Of a stretch of 64,000 bases of DNA, positions 34,230 through 43,975 are shown piece by piece. Made by a program: the position numbers and the translations under genes. This stretch comes from Chitinophaga sp. YR573 (GTDB lineage: Bacteria; Bacteroidota; Bacteroidia; Chitinophagales; Chitinophagaceae): NCBI RefSeq assembly GCF_900110995.1, contig NZ_FOJF01000002.1:558001-622000 (forward strand), in the 5' to 3' direction. The notes below the pieces were generated by a model that was not told where the DNA came from, ran no database searches, and saw only the letters and a program-made list of their open reading frames with translations. The first letter of the stretch is position 1. Every line of letters starts with the position of its first letter.

Positions 34230-37200
34230 ATGAAAAAAAGCTTATCCACGCTCGTGTATCTGATGTCACGGCGACAGTCAATTTTTATTACCTTATTTTT
34301 CCTTGTACCGCTATTTGGATTACAGGCTCAAAAGCTAAATATCAGCGGTAGAGTAATGGAAGGGAAGGAAGCAGTACCCGGAGTGAGTGTGCATGTAAAA
34401 GGCACCAGCCAGGGAACATTAAGCGGTAGTGATGGGAAATTTACCCTGTCGGCTGCTGTTGGCGATACCTTAGTATTTAATCATATTTCTTACACCACCC
34501 AGGAATTGGCCGTAACAGGTGCTTCTGTAAATGTTCAGCTTACCCAGGTGAGCCAGAATGTGAATGAAGTGGTAGTAGTGGGATATGGTACACAGAAGAA
34601 AGCCACCCTTACCGGTTCTATTTCGGTGGTAAAAGGGGCTGATTTAGTGAAAAGCCCTTCAGCGAATGTTTCAAATGCATTATCAGGAAGATTTTCCGGT
34701 GTGATTGCCAATAACAGGTCTGGTGAACCGGGGTACGATGGTTCCTCCATCACTATCCGCGGACTGGCGACTACTGGTAACAATGACGTACTGGTAGTGG
34801 TAGATGGGGTGCCTGGACAGATTGGCGGTCTGGAAAGACTGGATCCCAACGATATTGAGAGCATCAGTGTACTGAAAGACGCCTCTGCAGCAGTGTATGG
34901 TAGTCGTGCTGCAAATGGGGTAATCCTTGTGACCACCAAACGTGGTAAAACAGGCAAGCCATCCATCAGTTATAGCTTTAACCAGGGTTTCTCTTCCCCA
35001 ACAAGGTTGCCTAAGATGGCTGATGCATCTACCTATGCTACCATCATGAATGAAATTCAATATTATGATAATCCTGCAGGTGGAATGAACCAGTACTATA
35101 CCGCTGCACAGATTCAGAAATATGGAGATGGTTCTGACCCGTTGAATTATCCTAATACAGACTGGCAGAAAGCAACGCTGAAAAAAACAGCGATTCAAAA
35201 TCAGCATAGCCTTTCTGTAACCGGTGGTAGTGAAAATGTAAGATATTTTGTGTCTTTGGGGATGATCGCACAGGATGGTATATATAAACATGGAGTAACG
35301 GACTATCATCAATATAATTTCAGGTCGAACATTGATGCCGATGTGACGAAACGTTTAAAAGTGGGTATCTATTTATCCGGCAGGGAAGAGGACCGTCTTT
35401 TTCCTCAAACCGGTTCAGGGGATATCTTCCGGTCTATCTACCGCGCTTATCCTACAGTAGCAGCAATGTATCCTAATGGATTGCCTACTTCAGGTATTGA
35501 GAATAACAACCCTGTAATGCAGGTGACAGATATAGGTGGTACCAACAGGAACCCTACACAGGTATTCAATGGTATTCTGAAAGGACGTTATGAGATCCCT
35601 GGTGTTGAAGGATTGTATCTCGACGGATTTTTCTCTATAGATAAGTCCTGGAGTTTTGCTAAATCATTCAGCAAACCTTATTCAGTATACAACTATAGTG
35701 CAAGTACGAATACCTATAATAAAGTAGTAGTAGGTGGTTCTAATGGTCTGGCAAGTTTGTCTGAAGGTCAGCTGAACCGTGCTTTACTGACTTCCAATAT
35801 CAAATTAAATTATGACCGTAAGTTTGGTCAGCATAATGTAAGTGCCTTTATTGCTTACGAACAGAGTAAGACTTCCCTGGATAGTATGGGTGCTTACCGC
35901 ATGAATTTCCCTACTTCGCAAACACCTGAGTTATCTCAGGGTGGTTCTGCTTCTACCGATAAGGATAATTCCGGTAAAAGCTACAACTTTACCAGGAAAA
36001 GTTATTTCGGCAGATTAGCCTATAACTACCAGGAAAAATACCTGATGGAAGCACAGGCACGTATAGATGGTTCTTCCACTTTCGCCAAGGGTCATCAGTA
36101 TGGTTTCTTCCCTTCCGTATCTGTGGGCTGGCGTATTTCGCAGGAAGACTGGTTCAAATCTGTTAGTTTTATCAATGACCTGAAACTGCGTGCTTCTTAT
36201 GGTACACTGGGGAATGATAATGTGGGGCTGTTTCAGTCGTTTGATAACTATTCTTTCAGCAACTATTACGTGATTGGTTCAGCCGTCCACCCGGGTGTTG
36301 ATCTTACTAAACTGGGCAATCCTAATATTACCTGGGAAAGAGCCAAGAAGCTGGATCTGGGTATAAACATGCAGTTCCTGCATCACTTCAACATGGAGGT
36401 TATCTACTTCCAGCAGAAACGTACTGATATCCTTACACAACGTAATGCATCCATACCACAGTTATCAGGTATTGTAAATCCTAATGGCAGTGATCCGCTG
36501 GTACCATCTGAAAATATTGGTAAAGTGAATAGCAATGGTATAGAGGCAACACTGGGATATAATAATTCAACCAGCAATGGTATCCATTATAATATCAGCG
36601 GAAATATTACCTATGCTAAAAGTAAGATCATCTTCCTTGATGAAGCAGCAGGTACTTTATCTTACCAGAAAATAACCGGCCAGCCGTTGAATACATATCT
36701 GCTGTATAATGCCGTAGGTATTTTCAGAACAGCAGATGACCTGACTAAATTTCCTCACCTGGCTGGTGCACAGCTGGGAGACCTGATCTATCAGGATTAT
36801 AACAATGATGGTAAAATCACTGCAGATGATGCTACCAGAACAAAATATGGTAACATTCCTGAGATCACTTACGGTATCGTAATGGGAGCAGATTATAAAG
36901 GTATAGACCTGGCGCTTGTAGTGTCAGGACAAACACGTGTTAGTCAGTATGTACTTCCAGAATCCGGTACTATCGGTAACTACTATAGCAGCTGGGCAAA
37001 TAACCGCTGGAGTCCTTCTAATACCAACGGTAGTTATCCAAGGGCAGACGACAGGGCTTCTTCCTCTATCAATGGTGGATTATACAGAAACTCTTTCTGG
37101 TTGAATAATGCTTCCTTTTTGCGCCTGAAAAACGTAGAACTGGGTTACACAATCAATGCCGCTATCTTATCGAGGGCTAAAATAGCCGGACTACGGGTAT

Positions 37201-37346
37201 ACGCCAACGCATTTAACCTGTTCACTGTTACAAAGGTAAAAGATTATGATCCTGAAGGAGCAAACAGCAGTGGACCATACAACAGTACCGGACAGTTTTA
37301 TCCACAGCAGCGTATTGTAAATGTGGGCGTGAATGTTAAGTTTTAA
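34230..37346 (+). CDS. SusC/RagA-type TonB-dependent outer-membrane transporter
   Basis: A protein of about 1,038 residues that imports oligosaccharides across the outer membrane with SusD as its lid. After a signal sequence (ending LFGLQAQ) come a carboxypeptidase-D-like regulatory domain (about 35-110), a plug with VVVVGYGTQKKATLTGS and a VLKDASAAVYGSRAANG segment, then a C-terminal barrel ending NVGVNVKF. The ATG at 34230 is chosen because AAAAGGA ends 9 nt before it, while the in-frame ATG at 34221 directly abuts that site. It is transcribed with susD, whose ATG is 19 nt past the stop. Confidence 0.94.
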   Translation: MKKSLSTLVYLMSRRQSIFITLFFLVPLFGLQAQKLNISGRVMEGKEAVPGVSVHVKGTSQGTLSGSDGKFTLSAAVGDTLVFNHISYTTQELAVTGASVNVQLTQVSQNVNEVVVVGYGTQKKATLTGSISVVKGADLVKSPSANVSNALSGRFSGVIANNRSGEPGYDGSSITIRGLATTGNNDVLVVVDGVPGQIGGLERLDPNDIESISVLKDASAAVYGSRAANGVILVTTKRGKTGKPSISYSFNQGFSSPTRLPKMADASTYATIMNEIQYYDNPAGGMNQYYTAAQIQKYGDGSDPLNYPNTDWQKATLKKTAIQNQHSLSVTGGSENVRYFVSLGMIAQDGIYKHGVTDYHQYNFRSNIDADVTKRLKVGIYLSGREEDRLFPQTGSGDIFRSIYRAYPTVAAMYPNGLPTSGIENNNPVMQVTDIGGTNRNPTQVFNGILKGRYEIPGVEGLYLDGFFSIDKSWSFAKSFSKPYSVYNYSASTNTYNKVVVGGSNGLASLSEGQLNRALLTSNIKLNYDRKFGQHNVSAFIAYEQSKTSLDSMGAYRMNFPTSQTPELSQGGSASTDKDNSGKSYNFTRKSYFGRLAYNYQEKYLMEAQARIDGSSTFAKGHQYGFFPSVSVGWRISQEDWFKSVSFINDLKLRASYGTLGNDNVGLFQSFDNYSFSNYYVIGSAVHPGVDLTKLGNPNITWERAKKLDLGINMQFLHHFNMEVIYFQQKRTDILTQRNASIPQLSGIVNPNGSDPLVPSENIGKVNSNGIEATLGYNNSTSNGIHYNISGNITYAKSKIIFLDEAAGTLSYQKITGQPLNTYLLYNAVGIFRTADDLTKFPHLAGAQLGDLIYQDYNNDGKITADDATRTKYGNIPEITYGIVMGADYKGIDLALVVSGQTRVSQYVLPESGTIGNYYSSWANNRWSPSNTNGSYPRADDRASSSINGGLYRNSFWLNNASFLRLKNVELGYTINAAILSRAKIAGLRVYANAFNLFTVTKVKDYDPEGANSSGPYNSTGQFYPQQRIVNVGVNVKF

Positions 37347-37365
37347 TACCGTAAAAATTCCAGCA

Positions 37366-39045
37366 ATGAAAACTAAAAATATTATATACTTACTGGCACT
37401 TGCTGTTGCAGGAACCTTTACCGCGTGTAAAAAGAATTATCTTGATATAGTACCTACAGACAGGTTTGCCTATGCTTCAGTACTGGCAGATTCCTCTTTG
37501 TTCGAAGATTATGTGATTAACCGTTATATGAGTATTAAGTTACAGGATAAGGAAGGTGAAGGAACTAATCCAGGCTTCGGAAGAGGTTTTGAATATGCCA
37601 TGTGGAGCGCTGTTACTGACGAAGCTATTTACAATAATGATGATAATACCTGGCTTATACAAAGGGGCCTTCTGGCACCTGAAAATACCGGTATCGCCGG
37701 TACTATCTGGGGAAGAAGTTATCGTAGTATCCGTGAATGTAATTATGGCCTTATTAATATAGGAAAAGTGGCGATGAGCGATCTGCACAGGAACAGATTA
37801 AGGAGTGAACTGCATTTTATCCGTGCTTTCCGTTATCAGGACCTGATACGTAATTATGGAGGAGTGGTATTGGTGAATGATACGGTATATGCACTGGACA
37901 ATAATCTGACAGATGCTTCTTTATTTGTCAAATCATCAGTGGCAGATTGTATTAAATATGCAGTGGCTGAACTTGATTCTGCTGCGTTATACCTGCCACA
38001 GACCAATGATGGCAACTGGCAGCAGGGAAGGGCTACTAAAGGCGCCGCACTGGCACTGAAGTCCCGTCTGTTGTTATATGCTGCAAGTCCTTTGTATAAT
38101 ACAGGTACCTGGGCAGATGCTGCAGCTGCGGCAAAAGTAGTGATGGATATGGGCCAGTATACTATCTCTGATAATTATAGTCAGCTGTTTTCATCAGCAG
38201 CAGCTAGTAGTAAAGAGATTATCTTCAGCCGTCAGTATGCGATTGGAGCGCGTCACGTGTGTATGGAAATTGCGAACGGACCTAACGGTTATGGTGGCTG
38301 GGCAGGTAATACGCCATTACAGAACCAGGTAGATGCCTATGAAATGAATAACGGTAAAGTGATCACAGACGTGACTTCCGGTTTTGATGCAACAAAGCCT
38401 TATGCCAACAGGGATGCACGCTTTTACGCCAGCATATTATACAATGGTGCCAGCTACAGAGGAAGCACACTACAGATGTTTTCGCCTGGTGGAAAAGATA
38501 GTAAGGATGGTCCTTCCAACTGGAATACGACAAAAACAGGCTATTATCTGCGTAAATTTATGGATGATAATAATCCTATAGATAATCCCTGGAATGTTGC
38601 AGGATTACAACCCTGGATTTATCTTCGTTATGCAGAAGTATTGTTAAACTATGCAGAAGCGCAGAATGAAGCGGTAGGACCTGATGGAACTGTCTATGCT
38701 GCTATCAACCAGATCAGACAAAGATCCAGTGTGAATCAGCCTGCATTAGTAGCAGGATTATCACAAACAGAAATGCGTGATGCTATCAGAAGAGAGCGTC
38801 AGGTGGAACTGGCCTTTGAAGAACATCGTTTTTATGATGTACGCAGATGGAAGATTGCAGCCGTGACAGAGAATGTACCTGCTTATGGTATGGATGTACA
38901 AATTAGTGGCACAGATACAGTGTATACAAGGAAAGTAGCATTGAGCGGTCGTTTGTTTGATGCCAGTAAGAATTATTTCCTGCCTATTCCAAGAACAGAA
39001 ATTCAGGCATCTAATAATCAGCTTGCGCAAACTGCAGGTTATTAA
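37366..39045 (+). CDS. SusD/RagB-type surface glycan-binding lipoprotein
   Basis: A 559-residue outer-membrane lipoprotein that captures oligosaccharide for the SusC partner. The lipobox is at FTAC (C21), followed by KKNYLDIVPTDRF, typical of SusD. The RagB/SusD C-terminal domain carries WIYLRYAEVLLNYAEAQNEA and IRRERQVELAFEEHRFYDVRRW. The ATG at 37366 places the signal peptide correctly; the frame is open to 37333, inside susC. It is flanked by susC and the GH30 gene, all on the plus strand. Confidence 0.95.
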   Translation: MKTKNIIYLLALAVAGTFTACKKNYLDIVPTDRFAYASVLADSSLFEDYVINRYMSIKLQDKEGEGTNPGFGRGFEYAMWSAVTDEAIYNNDDNTWLIQRGLLAPENTGIAGTIWGRSYRSIRECNYGLINIGKVAMSDLHRNRLRSELHFIRAFRYQDLIRNYGGVVLVNDTVYALDNNLTDASLFVKSSVADCIKYAVAELDSAALYLPQTNDGNWQQGRATKGAALALKSRLLLYAASPLYNTGTWADAAAAAKVVMDMGQYTISDNYSQLFSSAAASSKEIIFSRQYAIGARHVCMEIANGPNGYGGWAGNTPLQNQVDAYEMNNGKVITDVTSGFDATKPYANRDARFYASILYNGASYRGSTLQMFSPGGKDSKDGPSNWNTTKTGYYLRKFMDDNNPIDNPWNVAGLQPWIYLRYAEVLLNYAEAQNEAVGPDGTVYAAINQIRQRSSVNQPALVAGLSQTEMRDAIRRERQVELAFEEHRFYDVRRWKIAAVTENVPAYGMDVQISGTDTVYTRKVALSGRLFDASKNYFLPIPRTEIQASNNQLAQTAGY

Positions 39046-39071
39046 TAGGATACTACAGGTCATTCAATATT

Positions 39072-40499
39072 ATGAGAAGAATTGCATGTTTTCTATTCCT
39101 TTCTTATGGTATCACTACCGCGGCGGCTCAAACCGCCGCGGTACATTTAAACCCGGATACCACTTATCAAACGATCAACAACTTTGCTGCATCTGATGCA
39201 TGGTCTTGTCAGTTTGTAGGTCAATGGCCTGACGCAAAAAAGAATGCTATTGCCGACTGGTTATTCAGCACAGATACTACTGCCAGTGGCCAGCCTGTTG
39301 GTATTGGGTTATCCATGTGGCGCTTTAATATAGGAGCGGGGACAGATAAGCAGACAGATATCAGAGACGAGTGGCATCGTGCCGGTACCTGGGAAACCCA
39401 GGAAGGGCAGTTATGGTTTTTACAGGCGGCGAAGAAGCGTCATGTGCCTCAGTTTCTGGCTTTTCTGAATAGCCCGCCGGTGAATCTTACACTGAATGGG
39501 AAAGGGTTTGCTACGAAAGGGGTTTGTAATATCAGTCCGGATAAATACGATGCACTGGCTGTAAGTATCACAGAAGCTATTAGCGGGATTCATAAAAAAA
39601 CAGGGATCCTGTTTGATTATATTAGTCCGGTGAACGAACCTCAATGGGATTGGAGTGATGATAAACAGGAAGGATGTCCTTATAATAACGAACAGATTAG
39701 TGGTGTAACGAAGAGCCTTAGTAAGGCGTTGATCAATAAAAAAATACCTACTAAGATAGTAATAGGAGAAGCTGGTCAGCTAAACTATCTCTATGCTAAA
39801 CTGAATAAGCCTGATAAAGGGGAACAGATCCATGCGTTCTTTGATAATCATTCTCCTTATTACGTAGGGAATTTAGCGAATGTAAAACATATCATTTCAG
39901 CGCATAGTTATTTTACTACATCTCCCGCTGCTAAAGCGATCGAAATAAGGTCCAATCTGGCGAAGGCGGCTAAGAATGTGACCTTCTGGCAATCTGAATA
40001 TTGTATTTTGGGTGATAATGACGGAGAGATCAATGGTGAGAAAAGAGATTACGGGATGGATGCTGCGCTTTACCTGGCGCGGGTAATTCATTACGATCTG
40101 GCGGTGGCGAATGCAGCTGCCTGGCAATACTGGTTAGCCATTTCCCCTTATGATTATAAAGACGGGTTAATCTATATTGATAAAAATAAAACGGATGGTG
40201 AGTACAGAGACAGTAAAATGTTGTGGGTGCTTGGCAATTACAGCCGTTTTATAAGACCCGGGGCAAAGAGAATAAAAGTTTCTGTTGATAATAATAACCT
40301 GTTGGTTTCAGCATATAAAAATACGGATCAAACTATTTATATTGTGATTGTCAACAGTAGTAAAGAAGCCGTGAAAATTGCTTTGGATAAAGCATCCCGT
40401 GCTTATGTTACTTCTGATGCCGGAAATCTTCAACCTATTGCCATCGGTAAGACTATTGATATTCCTGCACGTTCTGTTGTAACATTAACTAACCATTAA
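39072..40499 (+). CDS. GH30 glycoside hydrolase, probable endo-beta-1,6-galactanase
   Basis: A 475-residue secreted enzyme (signal peptide 1-19). Its TIM barrel carries the acid/base in DYISPVNEPQWDW (E189) and the nucleophile in TFWQSEYC (E309); a small C-terminal beta domain begins near 400. The sequence resembles the GH30 branch that includes endo-beta-1,6-galactanases, with QTINNFAASDAWSC at the start. Beta-glucosidase or xylanase activity is possible in other GH30 branches. Pairing with a GH35 beta-galactosidase supports galactan as substrate. Confidence 0.85.
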   Translation: MRRIACFLFLSYGITTAAAQTAAVHLNPDTTYQTINNFAASDAWSCQFVGQWPDAKKNAIADWLFSTDTTASGQPVGIGLSMWRFNIGAGTDKQTDIRDEWHRAGTWETQEGQLWFLQAAKKRHVPQFLAFLNSPPVNLTLNGKGFATKGVCNISPDKYDALAVSITEAISGIHKKTGILFDYISPVNEPQWDWSDDKQEGCPYNNEQISGVTKSLSKALINKKIPTKIVIGEAGQLNYLYAKLNKPDKGEQIHAFFDNHSPYYVGNLANVKHIISAHSYFTTSPAAKAIEIRSNLAKAAKNVTFWQSEYCILGDNDGEINGEKRDYGMDAALYLARVIHYDLAVANAAAWQYWLAISPYDYKDGLIYIDKNKTDGEYRDSKMLWVLGNYSRFIRPGAKRIKVSVDNNNLLVSAYKNTDQTIYIVIVNSSKEAVKIALDKASRAYVTSDAGNLQPIAIGKTIDIPARSVVTLTNH

Positions 40500-40509
40500 A
40501 ATCTGGAGG

Positions 40510-42324
40510 ATGAAACGACTCATAGCAGTACTTGTAGTACTGATAGCTTTTTACATGCCTGTGGCCGCGCAGCATACTTTTTCATTAGGTGACAGTGCCT
40601 TTTTACTGGATGGCAAACCTTTCCAGATGATCTCCGGAGAAATGCATTATCCCCGTGTACCAAGGGAATGCTGGAGAGCCAGAATGAAAATGGCCAGGGC
40701 GATGGGACTTAATACCATTGGGACTTACGTATTCTGGAACTTACATGAGCCTGAAAAAGGGCACTATGATTTTTCCGGGAATAATGATATTGCGGCCTTT
40801 GTGAAAATAGCACAGGAGGAAGGATTGTGGGTGGTTTTGAGACCCAGCCCTTACGTTTGTGCAGAATGGGAATTCGGTGGATATCCGTATTGGTTGGAGG
40901 AAGAAAAGGGATTGATCGTAAGAAGTAAAGAACCTAAATATTTAGAGGCATACCGTAATTATATACAGGCTGTTGGTAAACAACTGGCACCTTTACAGGT
41001 GGCTCATGGTGGTAATATATTAATGGTACAGATAGAGAATGAATACGGTTCTTATTCCAATGATAAAGACTATCTGGAGATTAACCGTAAGATGTTTGTT
41101 GATGCGGGATTTGATGGGGTGTTGTATACCTGTGATCCAGCCGAGGCTATTGATAATGGACATTTACCAGGGTTGTTGCCTGCTATCAATGGGGTAAGTG
41201 ATACTGTGAAGGTCAAAAATCTGATCAATAAAAATCATAACGGCAAAGGTCCTTATTATATAGCGGAATGGTATCCTGCATGGTTCGACTGGTGGGGTAC
41301 TGCACATCATACTGTTCCTTATGAGAAGTATCTGCCTCAGTTGGATAATGTGTTGTCCGCCGGGATTTCTATCAACATGTATATGTTTCATGGTGGTACT
41401 ACCAGGGGCTTTATGAATGGTGCGAATGCGAATGATCATAGTCCTTATGAACCACAGATCAGCAGTTACGATTATGATGCACCGCTGGATGAAGCGGGGA
41501 ATGCTACTGAGAAGTTCAGGCAGTTCCGTAGTGTGATAGCTAAACATCTGCCGGCTGGGCAGTCATTACCGGAGATCCCTGCGGACAGGCCGGTGATTGA
41601 TATCCCTGCTATTCATTTTACCGAATCTTCCCCTGTGTTTAATTTGCTTTCAGCACCTGTACGCAGTGTTAAACCGCTGACATTTGAAGATCTTGGTCAG
41701 GCTTATGGATGGGTATTGTACAGTACTACTGTGGAAGGTGGTAAAACAGCTGTTTTACAGTTGAAAGAGCTGCGTGATTATTGTGTAGTATTAGTGAATG
41801 GGAAAAGGGCAGGAGTGCTGGACAGAAGATTGAAGACAGACAGTATACAATTGACGTTGCCAGCTGGTAAAGTGAAGCTGGATTTGCTGGTGGAGAATCT
41901 GGGTCGTATTAACTTTGGCCCTTATTTACTGGAGAATAAGAAAGGTATTACAGCACAGGTGCTTTTTGATCATAAAGAAGTGAAGAACTGGCAGCTGTAT
42001 AAATTACCGTTTGATAAATTACCGGTGAGTAAAGTGAAGACGAAAGCGAGTGGTAATGCTCCTGTATTAAAAAGAGGCACCTTTGTTTTATCTGCAACAG
42101 GTGATACTTACCTGGATATGAGTAACTGGGGTAAAGGAGCTGTATGGATTAACGGGCATAACCTGGGTAAATACTGGGAGGTAGGTCCTCAGCAGACAAT
42201 TTACGTACCTGCGGAATGGCTTAAAAAAGGAACAAATAATATCGCAGTATTTGAGTTACTGAAACCTGAGCAAAAGGAGTTATCAGGTGTTAGTAAACCG
42301 ATATTGGATGTAGTTAAAAAATAA
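40510..42324 (+). CDS. Beta-galactosidase, GH35
   Basis: A 604-residue secreted exo-beta-galactosidase (signal peptide 1-21). The barrel begins FQMISGEMHYPRVPRECW and holds the acid/base Glu in MVQIENEYGSY (E178) and the nucleophile in YIAEWYPAW (E253). C-terminal jelly-roll domains follow, ending with WGKGAVWINGHNLGKYWEVGPQQT. It starts 10 nt after the GH30 stop, so it is co-transcribed. It would trim beta-1,3- or beta-1,6-linked galactose from oligosaccharides imported by SusC/D. Confidence 0.94.
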   Translation: MKRLIAVLVVLIAFYMPVAAQHTFSLGDSAFLLDGKPFQMISGEMHYPRVPRECWRARMKMARAMGLNTIGTYVFWNLHEPEKGHYDFSGNNDIAAFVKIAQEEGLWVVLRPSPYVCAEWEFGGYPYWLEEEKGLIVRSKEPKYLEAYRNYIQAVGKQLAPLQVAHGGNILMVQIENEYGSYSNDKDYLEINRKMFVDAGFDGVLYTCDPAEAIDNGHLPGLLPAINGVSDTVKVKNLINKNHNGKGPYYIAEWYPAWFDWWGTAHHTVPYEKYLPQLDNVLSAGISINMYMFHGGTTRGFMNGANANDHSPYEPQISSYDYDAPLDEAGNATEKFRQFRSVIAKHLPAGQSLPEIPADRPVIDIPAIHFTESSPVFNLLSAPVRSVKPLTFEDLGQAYGWVLYSTTVEGGKTAVLQLKELRDYCVVLVNGKRAGVLDRRLKTDSIQLTLPAGKVKLDLLVENLGRINFGPYLLENKKGITAQVLFDHKEVKNWQLYKLPFDKLPVSKVKTKASGNAPVLKRGTFVLSATGDTYLDMSNWGKGAVWINGHNLGKYWEVGPQQTIYVPAEWLKKGTNNIAVFELLKPEQKELSGVSKPILDVVKK

Positions 42325-42359
42325 TTATTAAAGCCTCGTGTTTCTAACAAAACCTAATA

Positions 42360-42516
42360 GGCTCCGTTAGGAGCCCCGTGTTTGTAGCAAAGATTAATCT
42401 TCTCTTTAATAGACTCCGTAGGAGTCCCCTAAGCCGCGAATATCAGGGGACTCCTACGGAGTCTGTGTTTTGTTGTTTAATTTGTTTGCTACAAACACGG
42501 GGCTCCTAACGGAGCC
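42360..42516. repeat. Composite REP element with shortened inner arms
   Basis: Same four-palindrome layout as at 1748 and 28927. Both inner palindromes have lost one central base pair (GACTCC-GTA-GGAGTC and GACTCC-TAC-GGAGTC), so the arms still match each other. A partial extra unit (CCTCGTGTTTCTAACAAAAC) lies just before. It lies between the convergent GH35 and protease genes. Confidence 0.9.
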
Positions 42517-42539
42517 AAATAAAGTAGTATTAAAATAGG

Positions 42540-43535
42540 CTATTCCCTACCTTCTCCGGGTATCACTTTTATAGTTTCTTTTCTTCCACCTCTCAGCACA
42601 TCCAAAGAGATCCTTCTTCCAATCTGTTTTTCTGTCAATAAGCGATGAAGGTCATCCACCGTAGAAATAGGTATATCATCAAAGGCGATGATAATATCTC
42701 CTATGTGCAATTCGCTGTTGTAATAATTACCATCAGGTACTATTTCAAAAACGTATACCCCGGTTTTAGTAGATACCTTATTCACCGCAATCATCCGATT
42801 GCTGAGGTTTACCGGTTGTGCTGCTATCCCTAACTGCGCTCTCCTTATTTTACCATGAAGAATTAATTGTCCTGCAATCTGCGCTGCCAGGTTGGAAGAG
42901 ATAGCAAAACATAAACCCTGTGCAGATGGAATCATCGCTGTATTTACACCAATCACCTGCCCGCGGGAATTCACCAGTGGCCCGCCGCTATTCCCCGGAT
43001 TTAATGCCGCATCTGTTTGAATGACATTGTCTATCAGCCGGCCATTACTGGCACGCAGCGTTCTGCCCAATGCACTCACCACACCTGCAGTAACAGTATA
43101 CTGTAATCCCATTGGGTTACCGATGGCAATAGCGATTTGTCCCACCTGTAAAGTAGCTGAATCTGCCAGAGGCATTGCCTTCAATCCCGTTTCATCGATC
43201 TTTAAAACAGCTATATCTGTAGAAGCATCTGCGCCTTTGATTTCAGCACTTACTTTTCTTCCATCTACAAAAGAAACCTTTATAGTTTCTGCATTTTCGA
43301 CTACATGATTATTGGTGATGATGTAGCCATCTGAAGATATAATGAAACCGGAACCTGTACCTGCCTGCACCTTTCTCTCAGGGTTACGCCTGTCTTTTAC
43401 TTTTTTCTGTACTTCTATATGTACCACTGATTCTGCGACAGACCCAACCACCCCTGTAACGGTTTGAGAGTAGGCATCCAGTAAACCGGCATCGTTTACC
43501 GGATTATCCGTAATAAAAAGAATTGAGTTATCCAT
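42540..43535 (-). CDS. HtrA/DegP-type serine protease without signal peptide
   Basis: A 331-residue trypsin-like protease with catalytic triad H77 (ITNNHVVE), D107 (STDIAVLK) and S183 (NPGNSGGPL), then one PDZ domain (about 235-325, with LGIAAQPV and IGDIIIAFDDIPI). Unusually for the family, the N-terminus (MDNSILFITDNPVND) shows neither signal peptide nor membrane anchor, so it appears cytoplasmic unless exported another way. The family degrades or refolds damaged proteins, normally in the envelope. Stands alone. Confidence 0.9.
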   Translation of the reverse strand: MDNSILFITDNPVNDAGLLDAYSQTVTGVVGSVAESVVHIEVQKKVKDRRNPERKVQAGTGSGFIISSDGYIITNNHVVENAETIKVSFVDGRKVSAEIKGADASTDIAVLKIDETGLKAMPLADSATLQVGQIAIAIGNPMGLQYTVTAGVVSALGRTLRASNGRLIDNVIQTDAALNPGNSGGPLVNSRGQVIGVNTAMIPSAQGLCFAISSNLAAQIAGQLILHGKIRRAQLGIAAQPVNLSNRMIAVNKVSTKTGVYVFEIVPDGNYYNSELHIGDIIIAFDDIPISTVDDLHRLLTEKQIGRRISLDVLRGGRKETIKVIPGEGRE

Positions 43536-43975
43536 GCCATTACATACTCAAATATTTTTCCAGTCTCATGAAGCTGACCTTTTGACATTTCAGGTAGAGG
43601 TATTGCGTCCCAAAGGCAGGATTTTTGACAAAAAACTGCATGTCTGGTCACGCAGACAATTTAGCCTGCAGGCTTATTTTGCCTACTTATTAAACTAATT
43701 AGTATTACAAAATTGATTTGACTATCAACTTTTTAGAAAAATTATATTGGCTGCATTTGGAAAATATATTATCTTATAATTAAATTGGACAAGAATTACT
43801 CTAACGACCTGCTTAGGTTCAGCATGTGAATGTAATAACAGCTCCGCTCTTCTGTAACAAAGTGTACAGATGCAGCGGCGTAATCGATTCCGCTTACCTG
43901 TTTCTTGCCGGTTAAAGAAACATAATATCCTCTAACCAAAACAATTTTAAAGCATTGAAAGGTCAACCCGGTATT
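43536..43975. other. 440-bp intergenic region between divergent genes
   Basis: AT-rich; no credible gene. It must carry the promoters of the protease (leftward) and the AraC gene (rightward). A candidate rightward promoter is TTTG at 43756-43759 with TAAATTGG at 43781-43788 (one base off TAnnTTTG), spaced by 21 nt. Confidence 0.5.

Noticed and set aside
34683..35312. Minus-strand open frame of 209 codons inside susC
   Set aside because: Lies opposite the SusC plug and barrel; no start context and no recognisable domain.
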